Below are positions 8,771 through 9,295 of a DNA stretch of 9,295 nucleotides, in pieces. The notes under the pieces are model-generated. The model saw only the letters and a program-made list of their open reading frames with translations, did no database searches and was not told the DNA's origin. The stretch spans positions 1-9,295 of the forward strand of contig USJT01000027.1 of NCBI GenBank assembly GCA_900555175.1. The letters run 5' to 3'. The stretch's first letter is position 1. Every line of letters starts with the position of its first letter. The stretch is from an uncultured bacterium (GTDB lineage Bacteria; Cyanobacteriota; Vampirovibrionia; Gastranaerophilales; Gastranaerophilaceae). Made by a program: the position numbers and the translations under genes.

Positions 8771-8799
8771 AATGTAGCATGAACATTTTTTAAAATCAA
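8771..8799 (-). promoter_or_regulatory. Promoter of tRNA-Ile
   Basis: On the reverse strand TTGATT (8794-8799) and TACATT (8771-8776) are spaced by 17 bp, with TGC just before the -10 (an extended -10). The predicted start is about 10-12 nt before the mature tRNA 5' end. Confidence 0.65.
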
Positions 8800-8812
8800 G
8801 CATTTATTACAC

Positions 8813-8845
8813 AAAAAAGGAACGGATTTTTTTCCGTCCCTTTTT
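8813..8845 (-). terminator. Intrinsic terminator of hsp20
   Basis: On the reverse strand GGGACGGA/TCCGTTCC forms an 8-bp stem (one G-U pair) with an A-rich loop, followed by TTTTTT. On the plus strand the same position is an A-C mismatch, which shows the hairpin evolved to stop minus-strand transcription. It isolates hsp20 from the tRNA-Ile gene downstream. Confidence 0.85.
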
Positions 8846-8870
8846 ATATCTGTTTTTGATGCTTATTTTA

Positions 8871-9295
8871 TTATTTTACTGACAATTTCTTTTTAGCATC
8901 TTTTTCTGCATATTTCTTTGGTGCGTGTACTTTTAATACACCATGTTCCAATTTAGCTTCTGTTTTATCGACATCTATTTCGTCCGGGAAATATACTGTT
9001 CTTGAAAATTCTCCATATCTGAATTCTGATTTTTTATATGCTTTTTCGTCTTCAGATTTTTCTTCTTCTTTCTTTGCATTGATTACTATATAATTTTTAT
9101 CAATATCAATATCTAAATCTTCTTTCTTTACGCCAGGAAGTTCTGCTTTTACTTCATAATCACGACCTTTATCTGAAATTTCTACCGGCATTGAAAATTT
9201 ATCCATATCTTCCCAATATGCTGCTTCTGGGAAATAGCTGTCAAAGTGTCTGTTTAGTAATGAACTGATTTCATCATTGTCTGTTCTTATACAGT
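8871..9295 (-). CDS. Hsp20/alpha-crystallin small heat-shock protein (partial, N-terminus beyond right edge)
   Basis: The open frame runs from the right edge to TAA at 8871-8873, showing 140 residues. An internal ATG at 9206 is not the start, because the frame continues upstream with IRTDNDEISSLLNRHFDSYF, a typical sHSP N-terminal arm, and only a few residues should be missing. The alpha-crystallin domain begins at MPVEISDKGRDYEVKAELPG, with AELPGVKKEDLDIDI, a YGEFSRTVYFP strand, and the conserved GVLKVHAPK near its end. The C-terminal KKLSVK holds an I/L-x-V anchor variant used in oligomer assembly. The protein is an ATP-independent cytoplasmic holdase that binds unfolding proteins. Regulation by the HspR-like repressor at the other end of the window is plausible, but the hsp20 promoter is outside the window. 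Confidence 0.95.
   Translation of the reverse strand, partial: CIRTDNDEISSLLNRHFDSYFPEAAYWEDMDKFSMPVEISDKGRDYEVKAELPGVKKEDLDIDIDKNYIVINAKKEEEKSEDEKAYKKSEFRYGEFSRTVYFPDEIDVDKTEAKLEHGVLKVHAPKKYAEKDAKKKLSVK

Overview
The window looks like a bacterial chromosome from an AT-rich, probably uncultured lineage. A chromosomal flank is visible at each edge, with accessory DNA between. The DUF3153/LppM-like lipoprotein (a family common in cyanobacteria) and the HspR-like/Hsp20 flanks would fit a non-photosynthetic cyanobacterial relative such as a gut Vampirovibrionia/Gastranaerophilales. That placement is an inference with low confidence. The recombinases themselves resemble the large serine recombinases common in Firmicutes.

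Layout. (1) The left edge holds the N-terminal 99 residues of a MerR-family, HspR-like regulator on the minus strand. (2) Positions 301-476 are a divergent promoter region. (3) Positions 477-2721 hold a two-gene operon: a large lipoprotein with two extra membrane segments and C-terminal TPRs, then a small secreted protein whose C-terminus is homologous to the end of the first. A perfect 15-bp direct repeat (353-367 and 2713-2727) brackets the operon. (4) Positions 2722-3243 are about 520 bp with no confident gene and several potential hairpins. (5) Positions 3244-8741 hold a plus-strand module: a 39-aa small ORF, a P-loop ATPase resembling element-encoded SF3/MCM-like helicases, and two large serine recombinases (491 and up to 548 aa) separated by a terminator and a region rich in inverted repeats. 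(6) The second recombinase ORF runs into the 3' half of a complete tRNA-Ile(GAT) gene on the minus strand. (7) The right edge holds a minus-strand Hsp20 gene, cut by the window end, with its own terminator.

Interpretation. The order small ORF - ATPase - recombinase A - recombinase B matches the core logic of staphylococcal cassette chromosome (SCC) elements: cch helicase followed by a ccrA/ccrB pair. Here the target appears to be the 3' end of tRNA-Ile rather than rlmH. This is probably a compact SCC-like integrative element, possibly able to replicate. No exact second copy of the tRNA end is visible, so its left boundary is not defined. The lipoprotein/TPR pair is either its cargo, a separate insertion marked by the 15-bp repeat, or host DNA. 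HspR-like and Hsp20 genes on either side and on the same strand suggest that the insertion(s) separated a heat-shock neighbourhood.
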